From positions 2,046,001-2,110,000 of the forward strand of contig NZ_FOUX01000001.1 of assembly GCF_900114995.1 (NCBI RefSeq): a DNA stretch of 64,000 nt, in the 5' to 3' direction. This DNA comes from Chitinophaga sp. YR627 (lineage in GTDB: Bacteria; Bacteroidota; Bacteroidia; Chitinophagales; Chitinophagaceae). A model generated the notes under the pieces. It ran no database searches, had not been told where the DNA came from, and was given only the letters and a program-made list of their open reading frames with translations. The position numbers and the translations under genes were made by a program. Below, piece after piece: positions 55,185-63,221 of the stretch (the first letter of the stretch is position 1; the number at the start of each line of letters is the position of its first letter).

Positions 55185-55790
55185 ATGGGAAAGAAAGTCT
55201 GGCTGATAACAGGTGTAGCACAGGGACTGGTGCATATGACCATCAGGTACCTGCTATCAAAAAAACAACAGGTGATCGTCCTCTCCGGAGACAGTAATGG
55301 CTATGATCATGCAACGCGATCCAATCCCGGTCTGGAAGTGATCGAACTCAATCCAGACAGAGAAGAAGACGTACAAAAAGTGATCAGACACATCGCAGCA
55401 AAGTATACCGGCATCGACGTAATGATCAACAACGCAGACTTTGGCCTGCTCAACATACCAAAGCAACTCAGCATGAAAGAAGTGTCACAGATCGGGAAAC
55501 AACACGTCAATACCACATTAAACATGATCCGGCAGGTATTACCGCTGATGCGTCACAATAGCAATGCACACATCATTAACTTCTCTTCATTAAAGACAGA
55601 AAATGAAATGGCGCTGCTACCAATAGAGATCATCAGGACATCCGTACTCGATCACTTCTGTAATATCCTCGGCCAGTATACACAGGACATCGGTATAAGA
55701 TCCACCCTGGTAGCACCAGGTTCGCTATTCACCGGTATACCAACGGTCCCTTCCGAATTACTTTCCCTGGGAGATGAACTTGTAAACTAA
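55185..55790 (+). CDS. Degenerate SDR-like protein lacking catalytic residues
   Basis: 201 aa. Rossmann start VWLITGVAQGLVHMTIRYLL is altered from TGxxxGxG (TGVAQGLV), NNAG reads NNADFG (82-87), and the YxxxK active site is missing: the segment after SSLKTENEMA reads LLPIEIIRTSV (144-154). The usual C-terminal substrate region is shortened. It may be a decaying gene or a non-catalytic, regulatory SDR. Followed by a full SDR 100 bp downstream. The intact frame and the conserved operator upstream argue that it is expressed. Confidence 0.72.
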   Translation: MGKKVWLITGVAQGLVHMTIRYLLSKKQQVIVLSGDSNGYDHATRSNPGLEVIELNPDREEDVQKVIRHIAAKYTGIDVMINNADFGLLNIPKQLSMKEVSQIGKQHVNTTLNMIRQVLPLMRHNSNAHIINFSSLKTENEMALLPIEIIRTSVLDHFCNILGQYTQDIGIRSTLVAPGSLFTGIPTVPSELLSLGDELVN

Positions 55791-55803
55791 AGGCAATACG
55801 CGT

Positions 55804-55845
55804 CTTTGAAATTCATAAATAGTCCTTTATTCTCAATAAGGACGC
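55804..55845 (+). promoter_or_regulatory. Two-half-site operator upstream of the SDR (site c)
   Basis: Half-sites CTTTGAAATTCATAAATA (55804) and CTTTATTCTCAATAAGG (55825), 21 bp apart; about 45 bp upstream of the SDR start at 55891. Confidence 0.6.
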
Positions 55846-55890
55846 CCTGACAAACGACACCGAAATTTGTATAAAATAAATTCAAAAACA

Positions 55891-56736
55891 ATGAGCACAA
55901 ACAAAGTATGGTTTATCACCGGAGCATCAAGAGGCTTCGGTCTGGAAATCACAAAAGCAGCATTAGCAGCCGGAGATAAAGTTGTTGGCACCGTTCGCAG
56001 TCAGCCGGAAAAACTGTCTGCTGAACTGAACCACCCCAACTTCCAGGCAGTAATACTTGACGTAACAAACGAAGCACAGGCAATAGAAGCCGCCGGCAAA
56101 ACGATCGAACTGTTTGGCAGAATAGATGTCCTCGTAAACAATGCAGGATTCGGCCTCCTCAGCGCTGTTGAAGAAGGTACCGATAAAGAGGTACGTCATA
56201 TGTACGATACCAACGTATTCGGTCTCCTGCATGTAACACGTGCATTCCTGCCTTACATGCGTCAGCAGAAAGCTGGTCATATCATTAACATTACTTCCGT
56301 CGGCGGACTCGCATCAGCTGCCGGCTGGGGTCTCTACGCGTCCACCAAATTTGCAGTAGAAGGTATCAACGAAGCACTCGCTGATGAACTGAGACCACTG
56401 GGCATCTTCGCTACAGCAGTAGAACCAGGTTATTTCCGTACCAACTTCCTGGATGGCACCTCCCTGACCAGCGCCGCAAAAGTGATCACTGACTATAGTG
56501 AAACATCCGGTAAAATGCGTGACATCGTACCACAGGTTAGCTACAACCAGCCCGGCGATCCGGTTAAACTGGCACAGGCAATTATTAAACTGGCTGCTGC
56601 TAAAAATCCGCCGGTACACCTGCCATTGGGTAAGGATACCCTGTTCTACTTCAATCAGAAAATGGAGAAATTCAACGCAGAGATTGAAGAATGGCATGAG
56701 GTCATCACCAGCACCGACCATGATGATGTAAAATAG
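55891..56736 (+). CDS. SDR-family oxidoreductase
   Basis: 281 aa from MSTNKVWFITGASRGFGLEI. Motifs: TGASRGFG, NNAGFG (~86-91), ITSVGG (Ser) and YASTKFA (Tyr/Lys), followed by the VEPGYFRTNFL region and a long C-terminal part. Classical NADP-dependent SDR of the oxidoreductase group common in Bacteroidota. Probably part of the AraC regulon. Confidence 0.95.
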   Translation: MSTNKVWFITGASRGFGLEITKAALAAGDKVVGTVRSQPEKLSAELNHPNFQAVILDVTNEAQAIEAAGKTIELFGRIDVLVNNAGFGLLSAVEEGTDKEVRHMYDTNVFGLLHVTRAFLPYMRQQKAGHIINITSVGGLASAAGWGLYASTKFAVEGINEALADELRPLGIFATAVEPGYFRTNFLDGTSLTSAAKVITDYSETSGKMRDIVPQVSYNQPGDPVKLAQAIIKLAAAKNPPVHLPLGKDTLFYFNQKMEKFNAEIEEWHEVITSTDHDDVK

Positions 56737-56737
56737 T

Positions 56738-56983
56738 TCAAACCGGAAAACAACCAATGGTACACACAAAAGGATCACGCCCACCGTAAGAGGTATATAT
56801 GCCGACGGAGATATCGTCATCGTGCTCTGGGATGGACAGGCGACAACCATTGAAAACACACCATATAACGCAACTTATGCCTGGTTTATGGAAATGCATG
56901 ACGGTAAGATAACAAAAGTCACCGCCTTCCTGGATAATATCAAATTCGCAAACGTCATGAAGCTGGTTACCCCGCAGGAATAA
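56738..56983 (+). pseudogene. Truncated SnoaL-like (NTF2-fold) gene
   Basis: An open frame without start codon encodes ~75 aa: TPTVRGIYADGDIVIVLWDG, TYAWFMEMHDGKITKVTAFL and DNIKFANVMKLVTPQE, ending at TAA 56981. This is the C-terminal half of the SnoaL/ketosteroid-isomerase-like family; the N-terminal half is missing. It directly follows the SDR stop. A gene remnant. Confidence 0.82.
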
Positions 56984-57128
56984 ATGATAAACGGGAATCT
57001 TTCCCATCCGTGATAACAGGCCATTACGGCCGGAATCTGGTCAACACTTTGTGATTGGCCAGATTTCTTTTTTATTATGTATCATACACCGGCGAAACTA
57101 TCCTACCTTCACAGGAAACAACGCAAAG

Positions 57129-57548
57129 ATGTTGGCTACATTGTTATTGTTTGCAGTCCTCAGCAGTGATCAACCTGCCGTGACCAATATATCCCCCTAT
57201 ACGAGCTGCGAAAATCGTATCGACACGCCCAAAGCGATCTCTTTTCTCCACGTAGACGAGCTCCCGGAATATCCGGGAGGAAGTCAGGCTCTGCAGACAT
57301 TCATCGACAAAAATCTTAGCTGGCCACAGGCAGATATCTGCTTCGAGGGTAGATTGATCGTATCATTTGTTATAGAAGAAAATGGCCGGCCATCCAACGT
57401 AAAGATCACTAACTTTCAATTGGATCCATTTGAGCGCGAAGTAAGAAAGATGTTCAATCGCATGCCGCGATGGACACCAGGCAGGAACAATAAAAAAACA
57501 GTACGCACTTTATTATACATACCTATCGATTACCGGATCAGAGAATAG
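57129..57548 (+). CDS. TonB C-terminal-domain protein
   Basis: 139 aa from MLATLLLFAVLSSDQPAV; a longer frame upstream is doubtful. Short N-terminal signal or anchor (~1-16) and a TonB_C-like domain (~45-139: ELPEYPGGSQALQTFIDKNL, GRLIVSFVIEENGRPSNVKI, MPRWTPGRNNKKTVRTLLYI). No transmembrane plus Pro-rich part as in full TonB, so it looks like the small periplasmic TonB-like variant of Bacteroidota. Confidence 0.82.
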   Translation: MLATLLLFAVLSSDQPAVTNISPYTSCENRIDTPKAISFLHVDELPEYPGGSQALQTFIDKNLSWPQADICFEGRLIVSFVIEENGRPSNVKITNFQLDPFEREVRKMFNRMPRWTPGRNNKKTVRTLLYIPIDYRIRE

Positions 57549-57688
57549 CTGTATGATTTCCTCAATATCACCAGCTCCAGCCACTGATGCTATCGCTATT
57601 GTTCAAACACCTCACAAAGGTCCTGTAAATGGGAATACCTATTTTTACCGTACGCTTTAACCCGGTCAAAAAATGATAAACACCCTGT

Positions 57689-57868
57689 ATGATAAGTAAA
57701 ACTAAGATCACCCTCAACCTCGGGGGACTCGTCCTTTTTAACCCGCAGGTGCTGAACCAGTTTGTAACAGATAACGGCATCACTGACCAGGACCTCTTAC
57801 AATACTTCAACGAATACCCAGAAACAGGTAATAAAGCAATATCACAAGGGATCATCATACCCGTTTAA
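57689..57868 (+). CDS. Small unknown protein (59 aa)
   Basis: MISKTKITLNLGGLVLFNPQ... ends ...AISQGIIIPV. Protein-like, with a hydrophobic core and an acidic middle (TDNGITDQDLLQYF). Not recognised. Lies alone in a ~470-bp stretch (57549-58019) that otherwise shows only a short frame remnant near 57920-57970. Confidence 0.45.
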   Translation: MISKTKITLNLGGLVLFNPQVLNQFVTDNGITDQDLLQYFNEYPETGNKAISQGIIIPV

Positions 57869-58019
57869 CTGTGGTTATGAGTTTCTTTTACAAAAGGTAA
57901 CTATCTTGCCGGAGATACCTGCTATCGATATTGATTCCTTCAACTTCAAAGTAGACGGTTTCGTTGAAGATTCACGGTAAGCAGTTATCCTGCCTTTTTA
58001 ATCAATATTTCAATAAATT

Positions 58020-58574
58020 ATGAGCCTGATAAAATTTGATGAAGTCCTCAATGACCTGGTAGATTATTTTCTGTTAGGAGATCCATTCCTGCTGATGGAC
58101 TTCAAGAACGAACTCCATTTGCCAGATGACCTGATCACACATTTTACGATCAGTACTGACGGAGACCGTATAGTAGAAGATGGTGTGATGATCCCCCTGG
58201 CACGCATTGAAAACTACCCTTATACGGTATACTTTAACCAGACCGGCACTCCTGAACTGCTGAAGGAAGGTAATCGCCTCCAACTGAGACAAGACGGTTA
58301 TAAACTATTGGTAAAATATGGTACGATCTACCTTTTCACCATACCATATATCCGAAAGTTCACAGCAGAAACACTTGATAAACTCGTGCTGCACAGAAGC
58401 ACAAAGCTATCCCTACCCAATGGCTGGTATGAAGTATCCATCCTCGGAGGCGAGTCAAAACAGGACAACGGTATGGAACCTACCCTTGAGTTTATGATCC
58501 GCGCAGTGGCCTCAGAACCAGCGTATACAGCAGATACGAACTTCGAATATAAGATCCATGCATCTGAATATTAA
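58020..58574 (+). CDS. Unknown cytoplasmic protein, 184 aa
   Basis: Not recognised. Acidic, mostly beta, no signal peptide: DEVLNDLVDYFLLGDPF at the start, YGTIYLFTIPYIRKF in the middle, and NGWYEVSILGGESKQDNG near the end. Composition is reminiscent of small immunity-type proteins but no toxin gene is adjacent in the window. Preceded by the 59-aa gene. Confidence 0.55.
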   Translation: MSLIKFDEVLNDLVDYFLLGDPFLLMDFKNELHLPDDLITHFTISTDGDRIVEDGVMIPLARIENYPYTVYFNQTGTPELLKEGNRLQLRQDGYKLLVKYGTIYLFTIPYIRKFTAETLDKLVLHRSTKLSLPNGWYEVSILGGESKQDNGMEPTLEFMIRAVASEPAYTADTNFEYKIHASEY

Positions 58575-58665
58575 AGAGCTCGTAGCAGCGATCAAACGCA
58601 ATTAAATTTTGAAGGAAAAAAATGTATTTTGTCAGGAGCATAACCTTGACAAACATATATTTATA

Positions 58666-60492
58666 ATGAAAACAAGAAACTGCCTGCTTTTTTTAGGCGC
58701 CATGCTGTTCCATGGAGTCCTTGTTAAGCAATCCTTCGCCCAGGACCCTAAGCTACCAACCCAATGGACAAAGGCTGCAATGGCATCTGCCACACCATTC
58801 CCGGAATATCCCCGGCCGCAGCTGGAGCGAAAACAATGGATGAGTTTAAACGGGAAATGGGACTACATAGGTGGCAAACAGACTGCCAGTGCCCTCAACC
58901 CCGCTAAACCGATTGTTTTTAGTGATAAGACAGAAAAGATCCTGGTCCCTTACTGTCCGGAGTCCGTACTTTCAGGAATCGGGCGTGACCTGGAAACAAA
59001 CATGTGGTACCACCGAACCTTCGACCTTCCTTCAACCTGGAACGGTAAACAGGTAATCCTCAACTTTGATGCGGTAGATCATGATGCCACAGTATTTGTC
59101 AATGGAGAAAAAGCCGGTACACACGCCGGTGGTTATACCTCTTTTCATTTAAATATTACCAGATTCCTCAAAGCAGGTACCAATACCATCATCGTTGCGG
59201 CACATGACCCCAATGATGGCAGAACGCCATCTGGTAAGAATGGCCCGCGCGGAGATTATACCTTTACCTCAGGTATCTGGCAAAGCGTATGGCTGGAACC
59301 TGTCAGCGAACAGTACATCAAAAACATCCGCCTGCTCCCCGATCTCGTTAACAACAGACTCGAAGTATGGGTCGATGCAGCACCTGCACAGGTAAAAGCG
59401 ACTGCCCTGGATGGTAAAAAAGTAGTAGCAGAAGCAACAGGAAAAACCGGAACGAAACTATTTATTCCAATAAAAGACCCAAAACTATGGTCGCCGGAAG
59501 ACCCGTTCCTATACGATCTGAAAATAGCACTGACCGACAGCAAAGGCAATGTCACCGACGAGATCAGCAGCTATTTTGGTATGCGCGATATTAAGCTGGG
59601 TAACGTGAACGGTGTGGTAAGACCTTTGTTGAATAACAAATTTGTGATGCAGGTAGGCTTACTGGATCAGGGCTACTGGCCCGACGGTATCCTCACAGCA
59701 CCCACTGAGGAAGCTCTCAAATACGATATTGAGTTTACCAAAAAAGCCGGCTTTAACCTGATCAGAAAACACATGAAAACAGAGCCCAAACGATTCTACT
59801 ATTGGGCAGATAAACTTGGTTTGCTGGTATGGCAGGACATGCCCGCTATCTGGTATCAAAATGAAGACACAGCAAGGAACAGAAGTACTTTCCGGAAGGA
59901 ATTACATGCTATGATCGACGATCTTTATAATTCGCCATCTATCGTTACCTGGGTACCATTCAATGAGAACTGGGGTGCTTTTGACGTAAAAGAGATCACC
60001 GATTGGGTAAAGCAACTCGATCCGTCAAGACTGGTAAATGGTAATTCCGGCTTTAACAACAACCCCGGTTACCAAAAGGCAGCAGGAGATCCGGGCAATG
60101 GAGACTTCGTAGATACACATATTTATGTCGGTCCTTATGATGCCTCCCAACCTGATGGTAAACGTGCAGCTTCATTAGGTGAGTTTGGTGGTGTCGGATT
60201 GTTCGTCCGCGGACATATGTGGCCGGTTGAAAATAATGCTTATGCATACGAACCTACTAAAGACAGATTAACCGACAGATATGTACTCCTCATGGACCAG
60301 GTCGAGCAACTGATGAGATATAAAGGTCTAAGCATTGCAGTATATACACAAACCACCGATGTGGAACATGAAGTGAATGGTATGCTGACCTACGACAGAG
60401 CCTTTGAAAAAATGGATATTGAGAGAGTGAAGGCAGTAAACGAAGCAGTCATCAAAGCAGGGAATGAATTAAATCAACCGCGTTCAAAGTAA
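58666..60492 (+). CDS. Secreted glycoside hydrolase family 2 protein
   Basis: 608 aa from MKTRNCLLFLGAMLFHGVLV; upstream frame is discarded because it lacks the signal peptide start. Signal peptide ~1-25. Jelly-roll sugar-binding domain ~50-220 (WYHRTFDLPSTWNGKQVILN), Ig-like domain ~225-320, barrel ~330-600. Catalytic acid/base E434 in FNENWGAF and nucleophile E506 in LGEFGG. Shorter than beta-galactosidases, closer to the beta-glucuronidase/galactosidase-like group. Substrate not readable. Confidence 0.94.
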   Translation: MKTRNCLLFLGAMLFHGVLVKQSFAQDPKLPTQWTKAAMASATPFPEYPRPQLERKQWMSLNGKWDYIGGKQTASALNPAKPIVFSDKTEKILVPYCPESVLSGIGRDLETNMWYHRTFDLPSTWNGKQVILNFDAVDHDATVFVNGEKAGTHAGGYTSFHLNITRFLKAGTNTIIVAAHDPNDGRTPSGKNGPRGDYTFTSGIWQSVWLEPVSEQYIKNIRLLPDLVNNRLEVWVDAAPAQVKATALDGKKVVAEATGKTGTKLFIPIKDPKLWSPEDPFLYDLKIALTDSKGNVTDEISSYFGMRDIKLGNVNGVVRPLLNNKFVMQVGLLDQGYWPDGILTAPTEEALKYDIEFTKKAGFNLIRKHMKTEPKRFYYWADKLGLLVWQDMPAIWYQNEDTARNRSTFRKELHAMIDDLYNSPSIVTWVPFNENWGAFDVKEITDWVKQLDPSRLVNGNSGFNNNPGYQKAAGDPGNGDFVDTHIYVGPYDASQPDGKRAASLGEFGGVGLFVRGHMWPVENNAYAYEPTKDRLTDRYVLLMDQVEQLMRYKGLSIAVYTQTTDVEHEVNGMLTYDRAFEKMDIERVKAVNEAVIKAGNELNQPRSK

Positions 60493-60501
60493 CCATAAAT
60501 G

Positions 60502-60536
60502 AAAAGAGGATAATTACAATGTAATTATCCTCTTTT
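60502..60536. terminator. Bidirectional intrinsic terminator
   Basis: AAAAGAGGATAATTAC (60502-60517), loop AAT, GTAATTATCCTCTTTT (60521-60536). Perfect stem; ends the GH2 gene and, on the minus strand, tRNA-Arg copy 2. Confidence 0.9.
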
Positions 60537-60538
60537 TG

Positions 60539-60612
60539 TGACCTCGTCTGGATTCAAACCAGAAACCTTCTGATCCGTAGTCAGATGCTCTATTCAGTTG
60601 AGCTACGAAGCC
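60539..60612 (-). tRNA. tRNA-Arg(ACG), copy 2
   Basis: 74 nt identical to the tRNA at 45446-45519, including the AACTGAATA D-loop, CTACGGA anticodon loop and TTTGAAT T-loop. Its 5' flank also resembles that of copy 1 (CATTCCC...TTGGGATTGCAAA), so the promoter region was duplicated with it or kept by conversion. Confidence 0.95.
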
Positions 60613-60718
60613 ATTCCCGTTTTGGGATTGCAAAGATGCACAAAAAATTTAAACTTCCAAAAATAATTTAAAAATAGATCTGGCGTGTAGTCGTAGTATA
60701 TAGTGATGCGCCCCGTTT

Positions 60719-61057
60719 CTAATGTAGAAGATCAGCCTTTACAAAAGCTATTTTACCTGCTTTGAAGGTAAGGTCAAAGGTCCCTCCGATATTGCCTTCA
60801 GGAAAATCACCCGCAAAAGCAACTTCCACATATGCATGTGTTGCATCCAAAATAACGACGTCCACTAACGCAGTCTGCGTATTGTAGCCGATGAAGTAGC
60901 TGTCAAAATAATTACCGATACCTTTATGCCCCTCAAACCTCCTTCCAACAGAGGGATCGTCCAATACTGCATCCGGGAGGTAAAAGTCCAGGTATTGAGC
61001 GGTATCATATGCATTTGCTGCCGCTATCCAGCGTGCTATCAGTTTTCTAATGTCCAT
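60719..61057 (-). CDS. SnoaL-like (NTF2-fold) protein
   Basis: 112 aa from MDIRKLIARWIAAANAYDTA. The polyketide-cyclase-like pattern is clear: YLDFYLPDAVLDDPSVGRRF, EGHKGIGNYFDSYF and FDLTFKAGKIAFVKADL. The frame extends 111 bases upstream but without family match. Small ligand-binding or enzymatic domain; function unknown. Confidence 0.88.
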   Translation of the reverse strand: MDIRKLIARWIAAANAYDTAQYLDFYLPDAVLDDPSVGRRFEGHKGIGNYFDSYFIGYNTQTALVDVVILDATHAYVEVAFAGDFPEGNIGGTFDLTFKAGKIAFVKADLLH

Positions 61058-61265
61058 AAGTTTCTTTTTTTGTATATGCCGCCAGGTGCTTACTGCAACA
61101 AGTTGCATCTCATCGCGACAGAACAAAATTGCCCCTTTTGAAGAAGATCCGATTCGCCGGACTGGCAAAGTTTGTATCCATATTGGTAGGACTGAAAGTG
61201 CACAAAAGCACAGCCATCCCTCAGCAGTAGATTATCTTATATTTACAAAGCACCAAAATATTTCT

Positions 61266-62015
61266 ATGGCAAAACAAACATCCATCATGACCTTTACCGG
61301 TAAACTCGGTAATGTGATCGGCTACCAGCGCAGGGGCGAATATTTCCTGCGTCGTATGCCTGAAATCGTACACCAGACCATCGCTACCCAGCAGGCAGCA
61401 AAACGTTTCGGCATCGCCAGCCAGAGAGCAGCGCTCATCCGCCATGCTGTCTACTCTCATCTTGATATCCGCAATGACAGCAATCATGTCAACCGTCTCA
61501 ATAAACTGCTCATCAGGGCTGCCGGTAACACAGGCGACATAACCGGCTTCAGGTTTAATCAGCATACCAGCATAAACCGCTTCTTCAGCGTGGCGCCTAA
61601 ATTGTTCCGGGATGGCAGATTACACCTTCCCTCACAGTATATCGCCTGTTATCAGGGCATTACAGCGCTGGAGGTAAAAGTAATAGCCGTCCGCGTCAAT
61701 TTCGTTACCCGTCAGGTTACCGGCACTGATGCAATAGTTATGACAATTGATCCTTCAGTACCCTTCAACGGCACAGACATACCACTGGACGTACCCGGCA
61801 ACGGCACCCTAATCGTTACCTTACAGGTCAGAGGTATCCACCAGGACGGTGCAAGCAATAACCGGCGATATCTGGCAGCCGATATCGTCGCCGTAATGGA
61901 CCAGGAACGCCCAAAAAGCCGTTATACGCGTACCTATCCAAAACGGACCAGATACAAAGCTGCTAAAGCATTTGTTCCCGCTTACATTCCCCTGACCACC
62001 ATTCAACGGGAATAA
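61266..62015 (+). CDS. Unknown protein, 249 aa
   Basis: From MAKQTSIMTFTGKLGNVIGY; the family resembles hypothetical proteins common in Chitinophaga that open this way with a QRRGEYFLRRMPE stretch, as judged from memory. Basic N-terminus, then beta-rich part (VIAVRVNFVTRQVTGTDAIV). No signal peptide. Function unknown; a DNA- or phage-related role is only a thought. Flanked by a SnoaL-like gene (minus) and a chitin-binding gene. Confidence 0.6.
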   Translation: MAKQTSIMTFTGKLGNVIGYQRRGEYFLRRMPEIVHQTIATQQAAKRFGIASQRAALIRHAVYSHLDIRNDSNHVNRLNKLLIRAAGNTGDITGFRFNQHTSINRFFSVAPKLFRDGRLHLPSQYIACYQGITALEVKVIAVRVNFVTRQVTGTDAIVMTIDPSVPFNGTDIPLDVPGNGTLIVTLQVRGIHQDGASNNRRYLAADIVAVMDQERPKSRYTRTYPKRTRYKAAKAFVPAYIPLTTIQRE

Positions 62016-62339
62016 ATCCCATGCCAGCGAAATCTATTTTGGTGCACCACCCTATCCATTGAATACCAACAATACCGTTAGATGCCTACTACTACAGATC
62101 CCTTCTGTTGCCGTACCCGTATTGCCCTTATGCTCCAGCGCACCCACAATTATCAGTAATATCATAAAAATCAGCCAGGAAAGCATTCCCTGATCAAGTC
62201 CACCTCTCTACCAGTTATACAGCATGTATATAGTATCATTCCGTTACCTCCCCGACTACCTATCGCCCATTTTATAGGCATCCTTCATTGCAAGGTGGCC
62301 GCAGTGGATAGCTGTAACTTCATTAAAAATCCTCTTGCC
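62016..62339. other. Intergenic region, 324 bp
   Basis: No gene, hairpin or clear promoter recognised. Confidence 0.5.
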
Positions 62340-62717
62340 ATGCCCCTCAAAATGCCAATTATCGCATATGCGATTGCTACCACGTTATTCTCACAACAAA
62401 GCTTTACAGCATCACCCGAAAGTAAGCCAGTAGAAGCCTATAACACCAAAAGCCCGGCCACACCACTTTATGACAAAACACCTGAATGGATCTCCTGGCA
62501 GACTTACTACACCGGCACTGATCTGCTTTCCTCAAAAACTGACATCGGACCTTGTGACACCGCATCCGAATGGGCATCAGCTACTGCTTATGCAAGTGGC
62601 AGTTATGTGAAATACAATGGAAAGCTCTTTCGTGCCAGACACTGGACACAGGGAGATACCCCACGCGGATTTGGTATCTGGCCTGATGGTCCATGGGAAG
62701 ATCTCGGCTATTGCTGA
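62340..62717 (+). CDS. Secreted chitin-binding protein (CBM5/12-like)
   Basis: 125 aa from MPLKMPIIAYAIATTLFSQQ; hydrophobic leader of ~24 residues. The C-terminal ~50 residues are a CBM5/12 chitin-binding module: W in SEWASATAYASGSYVKYNGK, LFRARHWTQGDTPRG and PDGPWEDLGYC, with the aromatic residues of the binding face. No catalytic domain. It could help attach the cell or another protein to chitin, fitting the GH18 chitinase at 39861. Confidence 0.85.
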   Translation: MPLKMPIIAYAIATTLFSQQSFTASPESKPVEAYNTKSPATPLYDKTPEWISWQTYYTGTDLLSSKTDIGPCDTASEWASATAYASGSYVKYNGKLFRARHWTQGDTPRGFGIWPDGPWEDLGYC

Positions 62718-62763
62718 TCATCTCCCTGTACGCTGCTGGTCAGATGACACAAGTAACACTGGC

Positions 62764-62838
62764 CTATGTTTTATCGGAAAGTCGTGTTAATGCTGCGGAT
62801 GATATGCCCAGATAAGACGCGATTAAATCTGCCGGGAC
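62764..62838 (-). pseudogene. Remnant of a Crp/Fnr-family C-terminus
   Basis: Read on the minus strand the frame gives VPADLIASYLGISSAALTRL followed by SDKT-stop (stop at 62764-62766). ASYLGIS...L.RL is the recognition helix region of Crp/Fnr regulators. It overlaps, in another frame, the end of the DinB-like gene; no upstream Crp coding is present. Confidence 0.6.
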
Positions 62839-63143
62839 ACTCCCAGTAACGCCTGCACTGTAAGCAACTCACTATCAGGATATGCCCTGTCCACGCTGAA
62901 ATACAGCGGGAGCAGATGAGGGTATCTCATGTCACCAGGACCCAGAAACGGGAACAACTCGTCATTGGCAACCACCAGGTGCCCCAACAAATAACTGGCC
63001 CTGTTTTTACCGGACGTAACCTCCTGTTGATAGAAATGCTCATCATACGCCGCAAAGAATTTCACAATCTGCCCATTGTGCTGCCTGAATTTGTGGATGA
63101 TCAGATCAACCGACTGATCATACTGAGAACTGCTTTTGTTCAT
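62823..63143 (-). CDS. Truncated DinB-superfamily protein
   Basis: 106 aa: MNKSSSQYDQSVDLIIHKFR at the start, then LLGHLVVANDELFPFLGPGD, which includes the first metal-His of the DinB bundle (H55 near GHL). The usual family length is ~150-170 and the later helices, with the remaining metal ligands, are missing because the gene stops in LLGVSRQI. It runs into a Crp/Fnr remnant, so it is a broken or chimeric gene. Confidence 0.65.
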   Translation of the reverse strand: MNKSSSQYDQSVDLIIHKFRQHNGQIVKFFAAYDEHFYQQEVTSGKNRASYLLGHLVVANDELFPFLGPGDMRYPHLLPLYFSVDRAYPDSELLTVQALLGVSRQI

Positions 63144-63221
63144 CGTAAGGAAGGGTGAGCAGCTACGGAGTTGTAGCTAAAGCTGTGGGACTAAAATCGG
63201 AATCCAGGAAAGCGGGGTGGG

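Noticed and set aside
55185..55790. Ordinary functional SDR
   Set aside because: YxxxK and TGxxxGxG are both absent.
57905..57980. Short coding-like stretch (LPEIPAIDIDSFNFKVDGFV)
   Set aside because: No start codon and too short; mentioned only within the 59-aa gene entry.
45446..60612. A genomic island excised at the tRNA repeats
   Set aside because: Direct repeats exist but no integrase, att-type core or mobility gene is seen; kept as a question only.
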